Part shown: positions 53,718 through 62,249 of the stretch, piece by piece
Numbering within the stretch: position 1 is the first letter of the stretch
Layout of the letters: each line of letters opens with the position of its first letter
Source: Pseudomonas synxantha
Lineage (GTDB): Bacteria; Pseudomonadota; Gammaproteobacteria; Pseudomonadales; Pseudomonadaceae
Assembly (NCBI RefSeq): GCF_900105675.1
Contig: NZ_LT629786.1
Span: forward strand, 2,914,001-2,978,000
DNA: 64,000 nt
Direction of reading: 5' to 3'
Program-made: the position numbers and the translations under genes
Notes under the pieces: generated by a model
What the model saw: the letters and a program-made list of their open reading frames with translations, nothing else
Databases searched by the model: none
Told to the model about the DNA's origin: nothing

Positions 53718-54625
53718 GCTGGTCGGTTGTCAGGCCGCCATCGGGGGCAAGCCCCCTCCCACACTTGGGCCGAGACCATCAGTCAAATACTGGTCGGCTG
53801 TCAGGCCGCCATCGGGGGCAAGCCCCCTCCCACACTTGGGCCGAGACCATCAGTCAAATACTGGTCGGCTGTCAGGCCGCCATCGGGGGCAAGCCCCCTC
53901 CCACACTTGGGCCGAGACCATCAGTCAAATACTGGTCGGCTGTCAGGCCGCCATCGGGGCAAGCCCCCTCCCACACTTGGGCCGAGACCATCAGTCAAAT
54001 ACTGGTCGGCTGTCAGGCCGCCATCGGGAGCAAGCCCCCTCCCACACTTGGGCCGAGACCATCAGTCAAATACTGGTCGGCTGTCAGGCCGCCATCGGGG
54101 GCAAGCCCCCTCCCACACTTGGGCCGAGACCATCAGTCAAATACTGGTCGGCTGTCAGGCCGCCATCGGGGGCAAGCCCCTCCCACACTTGGGCCGAGAC
54201 CATCAGTCAAATACTGGTCGGCTGTCAGGCCGCCATCGGGAGCAAGCCCCCTCCCACACTTGGGCCGAGACCATCAGTCAAATACTGGTCGGCTGTCAGG
54301 CCGCCATCGGGGGCAAGCCCCTCCCACACTTGGGCCGAGACCATCAGTCAAATACTGGTCGGCTGTCAGGCCGCCATCGGGGGGCAAGCCCCCTCCCACA
54401 CTTGGGCCGAGACCATCAGTCAAATACTGGTCGGCTGTCAGGCCGCCATCGGGGGCAAGCCCCCTCCCACACTTGGACCGAGACCATCAGTCAAATACTG
54501 GTCGGCTGTCAGGCCGCCATCGGGGGCAAGCCCCCTCCCACACTTGGGCCGAGACCATCAGTCAAATACTGGTCGGCTGTCAGGCCGCCATCGGGGGCAA
54601 GTCGAATCGTCGCACCGCCCCTCCC
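53718..54625 (+). repeat. Tandem array of about 12 REP-containing 71-bp units
   Basis: Units of 70-72 bp, each with a REP-type hairpin GGGGGCAAGCCCCC, a GTCAGGCCGCC stem part and the linker ACTTGGGCCGAGACCATCAG. The linker starts at 53761, 53832, 53903, 53973, 54044, 54115, 54185, 54256, 54326, 54398, 54469 and 54540. Variation is limited to the number of G/C in the hairpin and a G-to-A change in two units. The last unit (54580-54625) ends in the interrupted REP. Confidence 0.92.
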
Positions 54626-54710
54626 ACATTTGGATCGCGGTGCATCAGTTAGATCGCTATAAGCTGTCAGGGAGCAGCGGCGTAGCAAAGTGGTGTAGAT
54701 ACCTATGCCT

Positions 54711-55181
54711 CTACTGCACCGCCAGCCCCTTGCCCGCCCGCTCAAGATTGCGCCACAACCAGACCGGCAAGACGTCAGGGTCCAGGCTGTCGATCAGGTT
54801 CTTCAGCGCCAACCCCAACTCGGTATCGCCCTGGATGACCAGGCGCCGGCGGAAAAACAGCGTGTCCGGATCCTCCTGGCGACTGGCCAGGAGCAGGAAC
54901 TCTCGCCAATTGCCGCTGATGGTCACGTGAGCCTGGGCCTGACGGGCAATTTGCAAACCCTCGCGGCCCAGGGTCAGGTACCAGGACAACCCCAGATCGG
55001 CAATTCGCAGGCACAGCCAACGCCCGCGCAGCACTTCGAATTCACCGTCGCGCAACGGCTCGGCGAGGCAGCGATTCAGCGCCTGCTGCAGCGCCAGGCG
55101 CTGCACCGCAAAGGGCACTCGGCGTACCAGCGGCAGTAAGCGATCAGCGCCTTTCAATAGCCACGCTTTGCGGTTCAACAC
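54711..55181 (-). CDS. ubiT: UbiT, SCP2-domain lipid carrier for O2-independent ubiquinone synthesis
   Basis: The protein has 156 residues with an SCP2 fold. The lipid-binding region includes SWYLTLGREGL and AHVTISGNWREFL. It acts with UbiU and UbiV in the anaerobic ubiquinone pathway. The start overlaps the ubiV stop by 7 nt and the gene ends the ubiU-ubiV-ubiT operon. Confidence 0.9.
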   Translation of the reverse strand: MLNRKAWLLKGADRLLPLVRRVPFAVQRLALQQALNRCLAEPLRDGEFEVLRGRWLCLRIADLGLSWYLTLGREGLQIARQAQAHVTISGNWREFLLLASRQEDPDTLFFRRRLVIQGDTELGLALKNLIDSLDPDVLPVWLWRNLERAGKGLAVQ

Positions 55182-56065
55182 AGGCCGACCTCCTCAACGC
55201 GCAGCATGCCGGCCTGGCCATGCCAGTAACCATTGCAACCCTCGACGAACAGCGGCGGTGTCTGGCCCAGGCGAACCCGTTGGTACGCCTCGATCACCTC
55301 GCTCATGCCCTGGGCTCGTGGACTCAGGCGCAGCAGATCGGCCCCGCAGGCCACCAACCCGGAATAATCGGCCAGCAGATTGGTCACCTGCGCCGACATC
55401 GTTTGAATGCCGTTAAGGGTGAACAACGGCTGGCCTTCCTGGCTGGCCAGCGCCAGGCCATCGGGGTAGTTGATGCAACAGAACTGGCAGTCGTCCTTCG
55501 GTCGATCTTCCGCGCGGGCGGTAAAGCAGCGGGCGGAATAGGCCAAGGGCAAATGCCCATAGGCGAAGATTTCCACTTCCGGCACGTCACGGCCGAGCTC
55601 GCGGACCTGCGCGATCACATCGCTGATCAACGCAGCTGAACACTCCACCGGCGGTACCCAACGGGTCATGCCGCAGTCGAGCAATTGCGCCAGCGCATGC
55701 CCGTTGTACAGGTTGAGCGCCGGGCCACCCACGAACGGCAACTTGCGTTCAGCCAGAAACTGCACCGCGCCCATGTCATTGGCTTCCACCAGCAGCTGGC
55801 CGTTGTCGCAGAGCCGCCGCAGGCTGGAAAGTTCGGACGCGGCTTCGATCAGCGTCAAGCTGGAGATCACCAATTGCGCCTGGCTGCAGGCCTGCAACTC
55901 ACGCCCCAACCCCAGCCATTGATCCAGTGAAAAAGCCCGGCGTTTCGAGCACACGGTTTCCCCTAGATAAATCACATCCAGGGGCAAGGCCGACATCTCG
56001 GCGTAAAAGTTGCTGAGTTGCTCTTTGTCCCAGTAAAACAGGACCGGTCCAAGGCTGAGCTGCAT
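55175..56065 (-). CDS. ubiV: UbiV, O2-independent ubiquinone hydroxylation protein
   Basis: Peptidase-U32-family protein of 296 residues without protease function. The four presumed 4Fe-4S ligands are C39 and the Cys of ARCFTARAEDRPKDDCQFCC. It forms a heterodimer with UbiU. The ATG at 56065 is the canonical start; the upstream 56-codon extension overlaps the ubiU gene. Separated from ubiU by 10 nt. Confidence 0.92.
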   Translation of the reverse strand: MQLSLGPVLFYWDKEQLSNFYAEMSALPLDVIYLGETVCSKRRAFSLDQWLGLGRELQACSQAQLVISSLTLIEAASELSSLRRLCDNGQLLVEANDMGAVQFLAERKLPFVGGPALNLYNGHALAQLLDCGMTRWVPPVECSAALISDVIAQVRELGRDVPEVEIFAYGHLPLAYSARCFTARAEDRPKDDCQFCCINYPDGLALASQEGQPLFTLNGIQTMSAQVTNLLADYSGLVACGADLLRLSPRAQGMSEVIEAYQRVRLGQTPPLFVEGCNGYWHGQAGMLRVEEVGLC

Positions 56066-56075
56066 GTTTCGTCCC

Positions 56076-57071
56076 TCATTGCCACGATCGATGATAAGCA
56101 CCCAGGGTGGTCTGGCTGCCTTCGGACAAACCAGCCAGCACCTGGCGCCATTGCGCCTTGACCTGAAAACTGCCCGGTGAGCCGCGATGGGCATCGAGTG
56201 CGGCCCGCCAGACGCGGGTGACTTGCTCGACATAGGCCGGGCTGCGTTGGCGACCTTCGATTTTTACCGCCTCGACGCCGATGGCGCTCAGCTCAGGGAG
56301 CAAGTCGAGGGTGTCGAGGCTGGTGGGCTCCTCCAGCGCATGAAAGCGTTTGCCGTCGACCAGAAAGCGGCCCTTGCACAACGTTGGGTAACCGGCCGGC
56401 TCGTCAGGGGTATAGCGATCAATCAGTACTTCGCTGAGGCGCGCGCTCAAGCCTTGGGCGTCTTCACTCCAACGCACAGCCTTGGCCGGCGAACAGACAC
56501 CGCACAGGTTCGGCGACTCGCCGGTGATGTAGGAGGACAGGTGGCAACGCCCCTCGGCCATGATGCACAAGCTGCCAAAGCCAAACACTTCGATCGGCAC
56601 CGGGCTGGTGGCGGCGACCTGACGCACCTGCGCCAACGACAGCACCCGTGGCAGCACCGCACGCCGGATACCGTAGCGCTGGGCGTAAAACTGCAGCGCC
56701 GCAGCGTGGGTGGCCGAGCCCTGGACCGACAGGTGCAACGCCAGTTGCGGGTGCCGCTGGCTGGCATAGTTGAGCACCCCGGGATCGGCGGCGATCAGCG
56801 CGTCCACGCCGAAATCGGCAGCCCGATCGACCGCCCGCTGCCAGCGTTCCCAGCCCTTGGGTTGCGGGTAGGTATTCACCGCGACGTAGAGTTTGCGTTG
56901 GTGCTGACGGATGTGGGCGACCGCAGCGTCGAACTGCTTGTCATCCATATTCAGGCCGGCAAAATGCCTGGCGTTGGTGTCATCGCGAAAACCGACATAG
57001 ACGGCATCCGCGCCTTCGCGCACCGCCGCTTTAAGCGCAGGCAGATTCCCTGCCGGACAAACCAGTTGCAT
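56076..57071 (-). CDS. ubiU: UbiU, O2-independent ubiquinone hydroxylation protein
   Basis: U32-family protein of 331 residues beginning QLVCPAGNLPALKAAV. The 4Fe-4S Cys set is visible as CIMAEGRC, NLCGVC and TLCKGRF. With UbiV it hydroxylates the ubiquinone ring without O2. It is the first gene of the ubiUVT operon. A weak ANR/Dnr-like site lies 117 nt upstream. Confidence 0.93.
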   Translation of the reverse strand: MQLVCPAGNLPALKAAVREGADAVYVGFRDDTNARHFAGLNMDDKQFDAAVAHIRQHQRKLYVAVNTYPQPKGWERWQRAVDRAADFGVDALIAADPGVLNYASQRHPQLALHLSVQGSATHAAALQFYAQRYGIRRAVLPRVLSLAQVRQVAATSPVPIEVFGFGSLCIMAEGRCHLSSYITGESPNLCGVCSPAKAVRWSEDAQGLSARLSEVLIDRYTPDEPAGYPTLCKGRFLVDGKRFHALEEPTSLDTLDLLPELSAIGVEAVKIEGRQRSPAYVEQVTRVWRAALDAHRGSPGSFQVKAQWRQVLAGLSEGSQTTLGAYHRSWQ

Positions 57072-57181
57072 GGGTAATCCTCATGAAAAACGCGTCTTGA
57101 CTCTCGCCCGGGATCGCTAGTGCACCGATCAGAAAGGCGCTGCCAGTCTAGCCAGACCAGCCGCCATGGCCTTGACGACAA

Positions 57182-57195
57182 TCAATTGCGATCAA
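57182..57195. promoter_or_regulatory. Weak ANR/Dnr-like site upstream of ubiU
   Basis: On the minus strand TTGAT-CGCA-ATTGA: one perfect half site, the other with two mismatches. It overlaps the end of moeA and is centred 117 nt from the ubiU ATG. Anaerobic control of ubiUVT is expected from its role, but this site is marginal. Confidence 0.3.
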
Positions 57196-58427
57196 TGCAT
57201 CAGGTCGGCGAAGGACAGGAACATCACGCTGTCGTGCTTGAGCACTTGCTGCTCGCACTCGATCACGGCCAACCCGTCGGCCCAGCACGCAGCGGTCAAC
57301 ATCGCCGAACTTTGCTGAGGGTGCAGCGCCACGCTCAAACGGCCGTCGGCAGCGGGTGTCAGCCTGGCCCGCAGGTACTGACGGCGTTTGTTGCGTTGCA
57401 ACCAGTCGAACCCGGCCGGCACGGCCAATGGCACAGGCATCACGTCCGTGACGCCCTGCGCCCGGAGCAGGAACGGCCGCACGACCACCAACGCGGTAAT
57501 CAGGGCCGCCGAAGGATTGCCCGGCATACCGATCCAGGGTTTGCCGGCGACTTCGCCAAAGGCCAGGGGTTTACCCGGCTGAATGGCCAGCCGCCAGAAA
57601 TCCAGGCTACCCAGTTCCTTGATCGCGTGTTTGAGATGGTCTTCCTCGCCAACCGAGACGCCACCGGAACTGAGCAGCAAATCGCACTCCGACGACGCCA
57701 GGCTCAAGGCATCGCGGCTGGCCGCCAACTCATCTGCCATGACGCCATAGTCGTGCACCTCCACGCCCCAGCCGCGCAGCAACGCAGACAGGCAATAGCG
57801 ATTGCTGTTGTAAATCTGCCCCCGCGCCAAGACATCGCCCGGCTCGCGCAGCTCATTGCCGCTGCTGAGCAAGCACACTTGCAACGGTCGATGAACCGCG
57901 ACCCGCGCCACGCCTGCGCCAGCCAGCAAGCCCAATTCTTGTGCACGCAAGCGCTTGCCGGCCTTGAGCAACAGGTCCCCACGGCGAACCTCTTCACCTT
58001 CCTTGCGCACGTGATCGCCCGCACTGACGGACGGAAACCAGACGCGCTCGCCGTCGATCCGGCAGCGCTCTTGCGGCACCACTGTATCGGCGCCCGCAGG
58101 CAATGGCGCGCCGGTGAAAATCTGCACCGTCTGCTGGGCGAGCAACGGCGAGCCGGCTTGATCCCCGGCAGCAATTCGCCCACCAATGGGCAAGTAACCC
58201 CCCTGGGATGGTAGGTCGGCTGCCCGGAGCGCATAGCCGTCCATGGCGCTGTTGTCCCAGGCCGGCAGGTTCACCAGGGAATGAATGTCGGTTGCCAGCA
58301 CTCGTCCCAAGGCTTGATCCAGGCCGATCATTTGCGCCAACGGGGGTGTCGGGGCCTGACCCAACAAACGCTGAATGGCCTCGTCCACCGGCATCAGATG
58401 ACCGAGGTCGCACACTCCAGCGGTCAT
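57192..58427 (-). CDS. moeA: MoeA, molybdopterin molybdenumtransferase
   Basis: The protein has 411 residues and inserts Mo into adenylylated molybdopterin. It has NSAMDGYAL, the MoeA-type SSGGVSVG loop and GMPGNPSAAL. The ATG overlaps the moaB stop (ATGA), so both are co-translated. In Pseudomonas this moeA1-moaB1 pair accompanies ubiUVT and supports nitrate reductase. Confidence 0.92.
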   Translation of the reverse strand: MTAGVCDLGHLMPVDEAIQRLLGQAPTPPLAQMIGLDQALGRVLATDIHSLVNLPAWDNSAMDGYALRAADLPSQGGYLPIGGRIAAGDQAGSPLLAQQTVQIFTGAPLPAGADTVVPQERCRIDGERVWFPSVSAGDHVRKEGEEVRRGDLLLKAGKRLRAQELGLLAGAGVARVAVHRPLQVCLLSSGNELREPGDVLARGQIYNSNRYCLSALLRGWGVEVHDYGVMADELAASRDALSLASSECDLLLSSGGVSVGEEDHLKHAIKELGSLDFWRLAIQPGKPLAFGEVAGKPWIGMPGNPSAALITALVVVRPFLLRAQGVTDVMPVPLAVPAGFDWLQRNKRRQYLRARLTPAADGRLSVALHPQQSSAMLTAACWADGLAVIECEQQVLKHDSVMFLSFADLMH

Positions 58428-58978
58428 GAGCGCGTCTCGCAGGCTTCATTGCCTTGTTGCGGCTGCGGTTTCAAATGCGGGGCGAAATTGCAGGGGCCGG
58501 TGCGGCTGTCCAACTGTTCCAGCAGGATCATGTTCCAGGCTGTCCGGCACGCCCCTGGCGAACCCGGGACGCAACACACCAACACCCCGTTGCTCATTCC
58601 AGCCAGGGCCCGCGATTGCAAGCTGGACATGCCGATTTCCGCCAGGGAGACCTGGCGGAACAGTTCGCCAAAGCCTTCCACCTGTTTGTCGAGCAATGGC
58701 AGGACTGCTTGCGGCGTGTTGTCGCGCACGGTGAAACCGGTGCCGCCGGTCATCAATACCACTTGCACCTGGGGGTCGGCGATCCACCGGGAAACAATGG
58801 CGCGAATCTGATAAATGTCGTCCTTGACCAGCGCCCGGTCGATCAGCACATGGCCGGCGGTCTGCAGCAAGCCAGCCAGGGTCTGCCCCGAGGTATCGGT
58901 GTCAAAGGTGCGTGTATCGCTGATGGTCAGCACGGCGATGTTCAGGGGAATAAAGGTGCGTTGCGCCAAATGGGCCAT
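58424..58978 (-). CDS. moaB: MoaB, molybdopterin adenylyltransferase
   Basis: The protein has 184 residues with the MoaB/MogA fold: AVLTISDTRT, the VLMTGGTGFT loop and VCCVPGSPGA. It adenylylates molybdopterin before MoeA acts. The ATG at 58978 has GGAAGG 7 nt upstream. The 100-nt gap upstream holds a NarL-type heptamer pair, so its transcription may be nitrate-responsive. Confidence 0.9.
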   Translation of the reverse strand: MAHLAQRTFIPLNIAVLTISDTRTFDTDTSGQTLAGLLQTAGHVLIDRALVKDDIYQIRAIVSRWIADPQVQVVLMTGGTGFTVRDNTPQAVLPLLDKQVEGFGELFRQVSLAEIGMSSLQSRALAGMSNGVLVCCVPGSPGACRTAWNMILLEQLDSRTGPCNFAPHLKPQPQQGNEACETRS

Positions 58979-59040
58979 ATAAAAGCCTTCCCGTAGATGA
59001 GGGTTTGGCCAAGCCTGAACCGGAATCGCCGCCCGGCCTA

Positions 59041-59056
59041 TTCCTCCAACGAGGTA
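59041..59056. promoter_or_regulatory. NarL-type heptamer pair upstream of moaB
   Basis: TTCCTCC-AA-CGAGGTA, five and six of seven matches to the heptamer halves, followed by an overlapping TACCTCC (59055-59061). It lies 63 nt before the moaB start, in the gap to pdxH. Confidence 0.45.
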
Positions 59057-59078
59057 CCTCCACAGGGCGAATACAGAC

Positions 59079-59726
59079 TCAAGGCGCCAGGCGGCGGCGA
59101 CACCATTCGCCGTTCTGCAAACGGTAGTCGAGTCGATCATGCAGGCGATCGGCACGCCCCTGCCAGAACTCCAGGCGTGCCGGGCGCAGGCAGTAACCAC
59201 CCCAGTGCTGCGGTCGCGGCACGGCCTGGCCAACGAAACGCTTGATGGTTTCGGCCAAACGCGAATCCAGCGCTGCCCGGCTGGCCAGCGGCTGGCTTTG
59301 CGGTGAAGCCCAGGCGCCCAGGCGGCTGGCCACTGAGCGGGAGTCGAAGTAGGCATCCGAGAGTTGCGGATCGAGCCTGGATACCTGGCCTTCAATGCGC
59401 ACCTGACGCTCCAGACCTGGCCAGAAAAACGTCATGGCGGCATTCGGGTTAGCGGCCAGTTGCAGGCCTTTGTCGCTCTGGTAATTGCCGAAAAACGTGA
59501 AGCCATCGTCGCTCAAGCCCTTGAGCAGCAGGACCCGGCAGTGCGGTTGCCCGTCACTGTCGACCGTCGCCAACATCATGCTGTTAGCCTCGACAGGCGC
59601 GCATTCGGTGTCACGCGCTTGCTGCAGCCATTGGCGGAACATGGCCAGTGGATCGTCCGGCGCAGCCTCATCCAGCAGACCGTTGAGGGTGTAGTTACGG
59701 CGCATCTGAGCCAGGGAAAGTGGCAT
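59079..59726 (-). CDS. pdxH: PdxH, pyridoxamine 5'-phosphate oxidase
   Basis: FMN-dependent oxidase of 215 residues that makes pyridoxal 5'-phosphate. It has [20 protein letters not shown] split over the FMN-binding strands, NYQSDKG, GQVSRLD and the C-terminal WGGYCLRP and RLHDR motifs. The ATG at 59726 has GGAG 9 nt upstream. A housekeeping gene among anaerobic genes; not obviously part of their operon. Confidence 0.92.
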   Translation of the reverse strand: MPLSLAQMRRNYTLNGLLDEAAPDDPLAMFRQWLQQARDTECAPVEANSMMLATVDSDGQPHCRVLLLKGLSDDGFTFFGNYQSDKGLQLAANPNAAMTFFWPGLERQVRIEGQVSRLDPQLSDAYFDSRSVASRLGAWASPQSQPLASRAALDSRLAETIKRFVGQAVPRPQHWGGYCLRPARLEFWQGRADRLHDRLDYRLQNGEWCRRRLAP

Positions 59727-59815
59727 AACGGTGATCTCCGTGGGGATTTGGCCCAGTGTGCAAGCCACTGGCTGACCTCACCTTGATCGCCATCAACAGG
59801 CGGCGCCGCCACGGC

Positions 59816-61354
59816 TTACTTCAAGCCAAGACGCCGGGCCAGTTTGTGCAGGTTGCTGGGGTCGACGTCCAGCAGCCGTGCGGCGCCCGCCCAGTTCTGG
59901 GCAGAAAGACTCAGGGCGTGAAGAATTTTTTCTCGCTGGCAGTCATCCACCGCAGCGCCCAAGGCCTGGAACGGCGCATCAGGCATCAGCTCCAGCGGCC
60001 GCTCGACGAGCATTCCCGATGCCCCCGTCGCACTGTCAAGATCGAGGATTTGCGCCTCCAGCGTCATGATCAGCGCGCGACTGGTACCGCGGCTGAGTTG
60101 CTTCAACGCAGCGCGACTGATCACATGTTCCAGTTCGCGCACATTGCCCGGCCAGGTATAGGCCAGCAAGGCCCGCTCGGCCGCGGGCGACAAGCGCAAA
60201 CCGCGCAAGCCGAGCCGTGCCCGATTGAGCTCGAGGAAATGCCCGGCGAGCATCAGCACATCGTTACCGCGCTCGCGCAGAGGCGGAATCGGCACCGGGT
60301 ACACCGAGAGCCGGTGATACAGGTCAGCCCTGAACAGGCCATCGCGGATGCTGTCGGGCAGGTGCCGGTTGGTCGCGGCGATGATCCGTACATCCACGTG
60401 CAACGGTTTATCCGCCCCCAGCCGCTGGATCTCGCCGTTTTGCAATGCGCGCAACAGCTTGGCCTGCACGCTTAGCGGCAACTCACCGACTTCATCAAGA
60501 AACAGTGTGCCGCCGTTGGCCGCATCGAAACGTCCGGCGCGGTCACTGGTGGCGCCGGAAAAGGCGCCCTTGACGTGCCCGAACAACTCGCTTTCTGCCA
60601 AGGATTCCGGCAAGGCGGCGCAATTGACCTGTATCAACGGCTTGTGGCTGCGCCCCGACAAACGATGCAGGCGCCGGGCGAACAACTCTTTGCCGACACC
60701 TGTCTCGCCCAACAGCAACACCGGCAGGTCGGAATCGGCCAGTACATCCAGCTCATTGAGCAACTGGTGCAACGCCTCGCTCTGGCCGAGGATTTCGCCT
60801 TCGTCGGCGGGCAAGCGCACATCTTGAAGGCCGCTGCGGGACAAGCGCAAGCTGCGGTTTTCCTGTTCGAGGCGGGTGACGCGCACGGCGGCTTCGATCT
60901 GCAAGGTGCAACGCTTGAGTTCCTCCCGCGCCTGGCTGTCGAAGGTGCCGGCATGCAACGCATCGAGGGTGATGGCGCCCCAGATGCGCCCCTCCACGTA
61001 GAGGCTCACACCCATGCAGTCATGCACCGGCAACGGTTCTCCCACGTGGTTGTCGAGCAAGCCGTCGTAGGGGTCCGGCAGGCGGCTGTCCGGCTCGAAC
61101 CACGTCGGCTCGCGCGACGCCATGATCGCAGCCAGTCGAGGATGCTGAGCGATGACAAATCGGCGCCCCAACGCTTCGTGCACCAACCCCACTGTCGCGA
61201 CAGGCCTGAGGCTGTCTTCATCCAGGCGCAGCAAGCCCACGGCACCGCTGTTGAAATATTCGCGCAGGGTCTGGACCAGGCGTTGGAACCGTACGGCATT
61301 GGGCAACTCGACGATCAAGTCGGCGGCCAGGCTTTCTCGCAGCATGGTAGTCAT
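59816..61354 (-). CDS. norR: NorR-type NO-responsive sigma-54 activator
   Basis: About 512 residues. The N-terminal GAF domain carries the presumed non-heme iron ligands (R74, D95, D98, C114 and D132 align with the E. coli NorR set, shifted by one). The AAA+ domain has GETGVGKE at about 217-224, the sigma-54 loop as GAFSGA instead of GAFTGA, and GGTLFLDEVGELPL. The C-terminus is a Fis-type HTH. Starts at ATG 61354, GTG 61357 or ATG 61345 are all possible. It is divergent from the RIC protein, its likely target. Confidence 0.88.
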   Translation of the reverse strand: MTTMLRESLAADLIVELPNAVRFQRLVQTLREYFNSGAVGLLRLDEDSLRPVATVGLVHEALGRRFVIAQHPRLAAIMASREPTWFEPDSRLPDPYDGLLDNHVGEPLPVHDCMGVSLYVEGRIWGAITLDALHAGTFDSQAREELKRCTLQIEAAVRVTRLEQENRSLRLSRSGLQDVRLPADEGEILGQSEALHQLLNELDVLADSDLPVLLLGETGVGKELFARRLHRLSGRSHKPLIQVNCAALPESLAESELFGHVKGAFSGATSDRAGRFDAANGGTLFLDEVGELPLSVQAKLLRALQNGEIQRLGADKPLHVDVRIIAATNRHLPDSIRDGLFRADLYHRLSVYPVPIPPLRERGNDVLMLAGHFLELNRARLGLRGLRLSPAAERALLAYTWPGNVRELEHVISRAALKQLSRGTSRALIMTLEAQILDLDSATGASGMLVERPLELMPDAPFQALGAAVDDCQREKILHALSLSAQNWAGAARLLDVDPSNLHKLARRLGLK

Positions 61355-61402
61355 CACCCTCTATGGTGGCATTCACCCTAGAGCGTCAGGGTAACTATCA
61401 CC
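61346..61402. promoter_or_regulatory. Three GGT-N7-ACC NorR-type sites
   Basis: GGT-N7-ACC occurs at 61346-61358, 61365-61377 and 61390-61402, with an extra GT-N7-AC at 61385-61395. E. coli NorR recognises three GT-N7-AC sites upstream of its target. Here they lie upstream of the sigma-54 promoter of the RIC gene, and the first overlaps the norR start, allowing autorepression. Confidence 0.7.
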
Positions 61403-61442
61403 ACACCTAATAATTAATCGTTATTTATCAATCCATTAAACA

Positions 61443-61458
61443 TGGCATGCCGGATGCA
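61443..61458 (+). promoter_or_regulatory. Sigma-54 (-24/-12) promoter of the RIC gene
   Basis: TGGCATG-CCGG-ATGCA. The GG and GC are 10 nt apart as required. It matches TGGCACR-N4-TTGCW with two substitutions. It lies 42-57 nt before the ATG at 61500, downstream of the NorR-type sites. Confidence 0.75.
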
Positions 61459-61499
61459 ACAAGGCTGGGGAACCGTTGAAACCCAATCAAGGAACCCTG

Positions 61500-62174
61500 A
61501 TGAGCCAGACCCTGCTGGAACAAAGCCTCGGCCAACTGGCCTGCGACATTCCCGGTGCCACCCGGATCTTTCACACCTTCAAGCTGGACTTCTGTTGTGG
61601 TGGACATAAAAGCCTGCGTGAAGCGGCACTGGGCAAGGATCTCGACCCGACACTGATTGTCGAGGCCCTGCACAGCCTGCAAGACGCCGGCGAAACCAAA
61701 CTTGACTGGCGCAACGAGCCGTCGCATGTGTTGATCACTCACCTCCTCACGCGTTACCACGCTCGCCACCGCGAGCAACTGCCCGAACTGATCCGCCTGG
61801 CCCGGCGGGTCGAGCAGGTCCACGGGGCGCGCAGCAGTTGCCCCAACGGCTTGGCCGACCTGCTGACCGACATTCAACAAGAACTCGAAGGCCACATGCT
61901 CAAGGAAGAACAAGTGCTCTTCCCGATGCTGCAACAGGGCATCGGCCTCCAAGCCGCCCCGCCGATCCAGGTGCTGCGTTTCGAACATGACCAGCATGGC
62001 CAGGCGCTGGAGGAACTGCTGGCCCTGACCAACAACATCACCCCGCCAGCGGATGCCTGTAACACCTGGCGTGCCTTGTATCGCGGGCTGCTGGAGTTTC
62101 GCGACGACCTGATGCAACACATCCACCTGGAAAACAATGTGCTCTTCGTAAACGCCCTGACCCCCAGGCACTGA
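61500..62174 (+). CDS. ytfE: RIC/YtfE-type di-iron protein for repair of Fe-S centres
   Basis: The protein has 224 residues. The N-terminal ScdA-type domain has DFCCGGHKSL. A hemerythrin-like four-helix bundle follows, with the His/Glu iron ligands in RYHARH, EGHMLKEEQ, RFEHDQHG and HIHLENNVLF. It repairs nitrosylated or oxidised Fe-S clusters. The ATG at 61500 has AAGGA 7 nt upstream. It is expressed from a sigma-54 promoter controlled by the divergent NorR. Confidence 0.92.
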   Translation: MSQTLLEQSLGQLACDIPGATRIFHTFKLDFCCGGHKSLREAALGKDLDPTLIVEALHSLQDAGETKLDWRNEPSHVLITHLLTRYHARHREQLPELIRLARRVEQVHGARSSCPNGLADLLTDIQQELEGHMLKEEQVLFPMLQQGIGLQAAPPIQVLRFEHDQHGQALEELLALTNNITPPADACNTWRALYRGLLEFRDDLMQHIHLENNVLFVNALTPRH

Positions 62175-62249
62175 TCGATTGCCGCTTGCAACCCACCCGC
62201 GCCAGCCCACCGGTTGCCGCGGGTTTTGTCTGCCGGGCACTTTTATCGA

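Larger units (their letters stand above)
53350..54669. repeat. Interspersed repeat element, inverted and expanded copy
   Basis: Fills almost all of the 1416-base gap between dnr and ubiT; no gene is supported. Read from the minus strand it matches the 22190-22624 element at both ends: the GATCAA-rich end, the compound hairpin, the AAAGCGCAAAGTAACCAAAC region, and a terminal REP with the same 16-nt interruption. The middle is enlarged by a tandem 71-bp array. Long open frames here arise because the array lacks stops and are not genes. Confidence 0.88.

Noticed and set aside
53718..54625. CRISPR array
   Set aside because: Regular repeats are present but the whole 71-bp unit is conserved, so there are no unique spacers, and no cas genes lie nearby.
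22190..54669. Composite transposon bounded by the inverted repeats
   Set aside because: The repeats lack a transposase and the enclosed genes are typical chromosomal Pseudomonas genes; no target-site duplication was seen.
53427..54930. Long open frames (up to 411 codons) across the 71-bp array
   Set aside because: The unit length is not a multiple of three and the frames shift from one to another between copies. All three plus-strand frames stay open only because the repeated DNA lacks stops. No ribosome site or family similarity.
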